From contig JAUHZL010000128.1 of the NCBI GenBank assembly GCA_030425945.1, positions 1 through 7,821 on the forward strand: a stretch of DNA of 7,821 nt. The letters run 5' to 3'. How positions within the stretch are numbered: the first letter of the stretch is position 1; each line of letters starts with the position of its first letter. A program made the position numbers and the translations under genes. Shown here piece by piece: positions 4,980 to 7,821 of this stretch. Source of the DNA: Alphaproteobacteria bacterium (lineage in GTDB: Bacteria; Pseudomonadota; Alphaproteobacteria; Rhodobacterales; Rhodobacteraceae). Under the pieces are notes generated by a model. The model was not told the DNA's origin, searched no databases, and saw only the letters and a list, made by a program, of their open reading frames with translations.

Positions 4980-5897
4980 TCAGACCTTCAGGTTCGGGAT
5001 GATCTGCTTCTTCCGGGACATGATGCCCGACAGCACGACGGTGTCGCCGGTGACGGTCGCGCCGAAGCTCTTCTCGGCCACGGTCTTGACCAGGTCGTTC
5101 GGCACCAGAAGCGTCGCCTGCTCGTTCAGGATGTCCACGACGAAGAGCAGCACCTGGTCGGCGCCGTCTTCCTTCGCCACGTCCACCATGCTGGCCATCA
5201 GGCTGTCCTTGCGGTCGAGCACGGTCTGCGGCGCGGTCGTTTCCAGCACCGAGACGCGGAACTGCTTGCCGCCGACCTCGTATTCCTTCGAGTCCATGCG
5301 CAGCAGCTCGGCATCCGAGAACGCCGACACGTCGGACTTTGCCGCGAACATCTCGGCCGCGAAGGACGGGATGTCGATGCCCAGATCGGCGGCGAGCTTC
5401 TCGGCCACGGCCTTGTCATGCGGCGTGGTGGTCGGCGAGCGGAACTCCAGCGTGTCCGACAGGATGCAGGTCAGCATCGCGCCCTTGATCGCCGCGGGCG
5501 CGTGGCCGACGTGGTCGCCCATCAGGTCGTGCATGATCGTTGCGGTGCAGGCCAGCGGGCGGACGGTGATGTCGATCGGGCCCTTCGTTTCCAGCCCGCC
5601 GACCAGCTTGTGGTGGTCGATGATGCCGCGGATGTCGGCGTCGTTCACGTTGGCAGGCAGTTCGGCGGGATTGTTGGTGTCCACGATCACGACCGGGGTG
5701 CCCTCGGCCAGTTCGCCCAGCAGCGCGGGCTTGTCGAGGCCCCAGCGGTCCAGCATGAACAGCGCTTCGGTGTTCGGCTCGCCCAGCAGGCGGGCCTCGG
5801 CCGGGGTGCCGGTGTGGCTGAGATACCAGGCCCAGATCAGCGGCGAGCCGGTCGAGTCGGTGTCGGGCGATTTGTGGCCGAAAACGAGAGTGGTCAT
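4980..5897 (-). CDS. ppaC: Manganese-dependent inorganic pyrophosphatase (family II)
   Basis: This 305-residue cytoplasmic DHH-superfamily enzyme hydrolyses pyrophosphate to two phosphates, pulling biosynthetic reactions forward. All expected metal ligands are visible: H8-K-S-P-D12-T-D14 at the N-terminus, D73 in I-V-D-T-N-N, the D94-H95-H96 signature, and D148 in L-S-D-T. The C-terminal DHHA2 domain ends with the substrate-binding S294-R-K-K-Q298 motif, which holds the essential Arg and Lys. Positions agree within one or two residues with the Bacillus subtilis enzyme. There is no CBS-domain insert, so it should not be the nucleotide-regulated type. The ATG at 5897 follows GAGGT at a 5-base gap. 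A promoter lies just upstream and a strong terminator downstream, so the gene is a single-gene transcription unit. Confidence 0.97.
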   Translation of the reverse strand: MTTLVFGHKSPDTDSTGSPLIWAWYLSHTGTPAEARLLGEPNTEALFMLDRWGLDKPALLGELAEGTPVVIVDTNNPAELPANVNDADIRGIIDHHKLVGGLETKGPIDITVRPLACTATIMHDLMGDHVGHAPAAIKGAMLTCILSDTLEFRSPTTTPHDKAVAEKLAADLGIDIPSFAAEMFAAKSDVSAFSDAELLRMDSKEYEVGGKQFRVSVLETTAPQTVLDRKDSLMASMVDVAKEDGADQVLLFVVDILNEQATLLVPNDLVKTVAEKSFGATVTGDTVVLSGIMSRKKQIIPNLKV

Positions 5898-5932
5898 GGG
5901 ATACCTCGGAGGGGCAATACTGGTTCGCGCGC

Positions 5933-5961
5933 CTTCTAGGGCAGGGTATCGGAATTGTCAC
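5933..5961 (-). promoter_or_regulatory. Sigma70-type promoter of ppaC
   Basis: On the minus strand GTGACA (5961-5956, five of six to the -35 consensus) is followed by exactly 17 bases and TAGAAG (5938-5933, four of six to the -10). Transcription would start near 5926, leaving a leader of about 30 bases with the GAGGT ribosome-binding site. In the same 107-bp spacer I find no convincing promoter for the divergent phosphatase gene. Confidence 0.5.
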
Positions 5962-6004
5962 GCGCTGCACCGCCGCACCTTTGGGCGGGGACGGAGGAAC
6001 CGGG

Positions 6005-6526
6005 ATGACGTCACCACCACTGCGGATCGACCCGCTGCCCGTCCTGGCCGGGGCGCTGGGGCTGTCGGCCTGTCCCGGCCGCCGGGACGCCGCCGGGGGC
6101 GCGCGCGACCTCGACGCCGACCTCGACGCGATCCGGGATTGGGGTGCCGAAGCGGTCGTCACGCTGATCGAGCCGGACGAGGCCGCTTGGCTCGGCGTTG
6201 CCGGGCTGGGGGAGGGGGTGCGGGCCCGGGGCCTTGCCTGGCATCCGCTGCCGGTGCCAGACATGCAGCCGCCCGGCGCGGATTTCGAGCGGCGCTGGGG
6301 TACGGTCGGACCGGCGCTGATCGACCTGCTGCGCGCGGGCGGACGGGTGCTGATCCACTGCCGGGCGGGGCTGGGGCGCACCGGGACCGTCGCCGCGCGC
6401 CTGCTGCTGGAGACCGGCGAGGCCCGGTCGCCCGGGGCCGCGATGGACCGTGTCCGGGCGGCCCGGCCGGGCGCGATCGAGACCGCCGTGCAGGAAGACT
6501 GGCTGCGGGCCCTCGTCCCGCACTGA
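6005..6526 (+). CDS. Dual-specificity / tyrosine phosphatase-like protein (Cys-based, CDKN3-like)
   Basis: The 173-residue protein carries the Cys-based phosphatase P-loop H118-C119-R120-A-G-L-G-R125-T126-G127, which fits HCx5R(S/T). C119 would be the nucleophile and R125 the phosphate-binding residue. A general-acid candidate, D86 in P-V-P-D-M-Q-P-P, sits 33 residues earlier, a spacing usual for this superfamily. The N-terminal part has V-V-T-L-I-E-P-D-E (51-59), like the strand and loop before the acid in CDKN3/dual-specificity members. No signal peptide or membrane segment is seen, so it should act in the cytoplasm. The ATG at 6005 follows GGAGG with a 7-base gap. GTG codons upstream are less likely. 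The substrate could be phosphotyrosine, phosphoserine/threonine or a small phosphorylated molecule; sequence does not decide. It diverges from ppaC. Confidence 0.88.
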   Translation: MTSPPLRIDPLPVLAGALGLSACPGRRDAAGGARDLDADLDAIRDWGAEAVVTLIEPDEAAWLGVAGLGEGVRARGLAWHPLPVPDMQPPGADFERRWGTVGPALIDLLRAGGRVLIHCRAGLGRTGTVAARLLLETGEARSPGAAMDRVRAARPGAIETAVQEDWLRALVPH

Positions 6527-6545
6527 CCCGGTGCCGCGCTGACCC

Positions 6546-6582
6546 GATCCCGCCCGCTCCCGGCCCGAAATCCGCCGGGATC
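6546..6582. repeat. Inverted repeat in the phosphatase-metallopeptidase gap
   Basis: GATCCCG at 6546-6552 is the exact reverse complement of CGGGATC at 6576-6582; one further C-G pair outside makes 8 bp. The 23-base loop and the absence of a T run on either strand argue against a rho-independent terminator. It could be a protein-binding site or chance in GC-rich DNA. The rest of this 75-bp gap holds nothing I recognise. Confidence 0.3.
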
Positions 6583-6601
6583 GCCCGCAAGACTACGGCC
6601 C

Positions 6602-7252
6602 ATGCTGATCCGGGTTTTCCTTGTCCTGCTTCTCGTCGCGGTGCCCGCCGGTGCTTTCGAGCGCACCGCGGACTATGCCAAGGCGCGTGTCGGGCCGTGG
6701 CGGGTGAATATCTCGTCCGGCTGGCAGGCCGATCCGCGCGGGCGCGACGCGGCGCTGCAGGAGGTCGGGCGACAACTGTCCGTGGTTCTGGAGGTGGTGC
6801 CCGAACCGGCGCTGGCCGTTCTGACCGAGGTGCCGATCTGGCTGGAGAACGCGCCGCTGCATGACGGGGCGGGCCAGTTCCACCGGTCGGGCTTCTGGCT
6901 GCGCGACAACGGCTACAACCCCGGCAAGGTCGGCGCGGTGGAACTGAACCGCCGGGTCGTGGAATGGCGGCAGGCGATGCCGCTGGTCGTGCTGCACGAG
7001 CTGGCACATGCCTATCACCACCGCGCCCTGCTGGAGCGCACGCCCGAGATCGAGGCGGCCTTCGCGGCGGCGCAGGCGTCGGGCGTGTACGGGAACGCCT
7101 ACGCGATGACCGATCCGATGGAGTACTTCGCCGAACTGACCGAGGCGCTCTTCGGACAGAACGACCAGACCCCGCGCGACCGGGCCGAACTGGCACGGAT
7201 CGACCCGCAGGGCCTGGCGCTGGTCGCGGCCCTCTGGGGCGTTGCCCCCTGA
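6602..7252 (+). CDS. Exported putative zinc metallopeptidase, lethal factor-like (HExxH)
   Basis: The 216-residue product starts with a signal peptide: L-I-R, then a hydrophobic run from V5 to about P15, and A-G-A at 16-18, a good signal peptidase I site before F19. The zinc motif is L-H132-E133-L-A-H136-A-Y-H-H. Downstream, Y167 and E174 (in D-P-M-E-Y-F-A-E) are seven residues apart, the same spacing as Tyr728 and Glu735 in the anthrax lethal factor active site, whose zinc motif is H686ExxH690. So the catalytic core resembles the ATLF/M34-like fold, with E174 the likely third zinc ligand. E178 is an alternative. The mature protein of about 198 residues is barely more than one catalytic domain, probably periplasmic or secreted, with no toxin-delivery domains. 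The start at 6602 is set by the signal peptide; its ribosome-binding site is weak. The natural substrate is unknown. Confidence 0.82.
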   Translation: MLIRVFLVLLLVAVPAGAFERTADYAKARVGPWRVNISSGWQADPRGRDAALQEVGRQLSVVLEVVPEPALAVLTEVPIWLENAPLHDGAGQFHRSGFWLRDNGYNPGKVGAVELNRRVVEWRQAMPLVVLHELAHAYHHRALLERTPEIEAAFAAAQASGVYGNAYAMTDPMEYFAELTEALFGQNDQTPRDRAELARIDPQGLALVAALWGVAP

Positions 7253-7287
7253 CCGTCCGATCCCCGCATTTTTCGCCGGGTCCCCCG

Positions 7288-7316
7288 TTGACAGGAAAAC
7301 GGTCGCTCCTTACCTA
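7288..7316 (+). promoter_or_regulatory. groESL promoter
   Basis: A perfect -35 TTGACA at 7288-7293 is followed by 17 bases and TACCTA at 7311-7316, a weak -10 (TTACCT one base earlier is the alternative). The predicted start near 7323 falls just before the CIRCE repeat. This is the usual placement for a vegetative-sigma promoter repressed by HrcA. No typical sigma32 promoter is evident. Confidence 0.65.
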
Positions 7317-7326
7317 GGCCCCACGG

Positions 7327-7353
7327 TTAGCACTCGCCCCGGGTGAGTGCTAA
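7327..7353 (+). promoter_or_regulatory. CIRCE operator (HrcA binding site)
   Basis: The sequence shows TTAGCACTC (7327-7335), a 9-base spacer, and GAGTGCTAA (7345-7353). This matches the canonical CIRCE inverted repeat perfectly in both arms and in spacing. HrcA binds it to repress groESL; heat or titration of GroEL releases repression. The element lies in the first transcribed bases, so it can also form a hairpin in the mRNA leader, 35 bases before the groES start. Confidence 0.98.
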
Positions 7354-7388
7354 CGAAGGGAGCAACACTTCAGTGAAGGAGCCGCAAG

Positions 7389-7700
7389 ATGGCATTCACC
7401 CCGCTGCATGACCGCGTTCTGGTCCGTCGCGTCGAAAGCGAAGACAAGACCAAGGGCGGCCTGATCATCCCCGACACCGCGAAAGAGAAGCCCGCCGAGG
7501 GCGAGATCGTCGCCGTGGGCGCCGGTGCGCGCGACGAGGACGGCGACCGCATCGCGATGGACGTGAAGGTGGGCGACCGGATCCTGTTCGGCAAGTGGTC
7601 GGGCACCGAGATCAAGATCGACGGTGAGGACCTGCTCATCATGAAGGAAAGCGACATCCTCGGGATCATCACCCCGTCGTCGGCTGCCGCCGCGGCCTGA
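7389..7700 (+). CDS. groES: Co-chaperonin GroES
   Basis: This 103-residue protein is the heptameric lid of the GroEL folding chamber. The start P-L-H-D-R-V-L-V-R-R is diagnostic. The mobile loop with K-T-K-G-G-L-I-I-P-D-T-A spans about residues 20-31, including the G-L-I-I segment that contacts GroEL. The roof-loop region lies around 45-55. G-D-R-I-L-F-G-K-W-S-G-T-E and the terminal L-L-I-M-K-E-S-D-I-L-G-I-I complete the fold. The family normally ends about there, at roughly 95 residues; here a tail T-P-S-S followed by five Ala is added. The ATG has a GGAG site at a 7-base gap. It is the first gene of a bicistronic groESL operon under the CIRCE element, 54 bases ahead of groEL. Confidence 0.98.
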   Translation: MAFTPLHDRVLVRRVESEDKTKGGLIIPDTAKEKPAEGEIVAVGAGARDEDGDRIAMDVKVGDRILFGKWSGTEIKIDGEDLLIMKESDILGIITPSSAAAAA

Positions 7701-7754
7701 ACGCCCCGGATCGTTTCCTCATTCCCCACGAGAATTCCGAAGGAGTAAGCCCCA

Positions 7755-7821
7755 ATGGCTGCTAAGGACGTCAAGTTCAACACCAACGCCCGCGAGAAGA
7801 TGCTGCGCGGCGTGAACATCC
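7755..7821 (+). CDS. groEL: Chaperonin GroEL (5' end only, cut by window edge)
   Basis: Only the first 22 codons are present: M-A-A-K-D-V-K-F-N-T-N-A-R-E-K-M-L-R-G-V-N-I. This is the standard GroEL N-terminus and starts the equatorial domain. AAGGAG at 7740-7745 lies 9 bases ahead of the ATG. The gene follows groES after 54 bases with no terminator between them, as in other groESL operons. The rest runs off the right end of the window, so nothing can be said about paralogue type. Confidence 0.95.
   Translation, partial: MAAKDVKFNTNAREKMLRGVNI

Noticed and set aside
4999..6864. A 621-codon plus-strand open frame running antisense to ppaC and through two later genes
   Set aside because: It is out of frame with the phosphatase and metallopeptidase genes, has low-complexity Ser/Arg/Ala/Gly composition and no domain, and ppaC on the other strand has every catalytic residue. 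Long antisense frames are expected in GC-rich DNA.

Overview
The window is GC-rich, densely packed chromosomal DNA. The gene content fits an alphaproteobacterium of the Rhodobacterales (Roseobacter/Rhodobacter group): a HAD-IIA hydrolase next to a MaoC dehydratase, ribF and a YcgN-family gene, a YjhX-family gene standing alone, and a CIRCE-controlled groESL operon. The assignment rests on gene families and recalled sequence likeness, not on a database search. There are no rRNA or tRNA genes, no CRISPR array, no insertion sequence and no sign of recent transfer. Eleven protein genes are supported (the last is cut by the window edge), plus one possible 8-codon leader ORF.

Layout. Positions 98-1518 (+) hold a thioredoxin-fold 2-hydroxychromene-2-carboxylate isomerase-like gene and an alpha/beta-hydrolase gene overlapping by one base, behind a plausible sigma70 promoter at 15-42. 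They converge on, and overlap by 19 bp, a minus-strand run read from right to left: HAD-IIA hydrolase (4411-3530), a 126-bp gap with a possible promoter, MaoC-type hydratase (3403-2960), ribF (2905-1967), and a YcgN-family CxxCxxCC protein (1970-1500) joined to ribF by an ATGA overlap. Position 4412 begins a 244-bp divergent spacer leading to a plus-strand yjhX/topAI-like gene (4656-4913). This spacer carries a tiny ORF with a strong Shine-Dalgarno sequence, followed by several mutually exclusive inverted repeats. It is the most interesting non-coding stretch in the window.

A strong rho-independent terminator at 4925-4954 ends the minus-strand family II inorganic pyrophosphatase gene (5897-4980). 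That gene has its own promoter and diverges from a plus-strand dual-specificity-type phosphatase gene (6005-6526). Next comes an exported HExxH protein resembling the anthrax lethal factor catalytic fold (6602-7252). The right end is the heat-shock operon: promoter, CIRCE operator, groES and the first 22 codons of groEL.

Functionally, most of the window is housekeeping: flavin cofactor synthesis, pyrophosphate removal and protein folding. Less understood accessory enzymes are interspersed. I see no clear new multi-gene system. The best candidates for something undescribed are the yjhX leader region and the small exported metallopeptidase.
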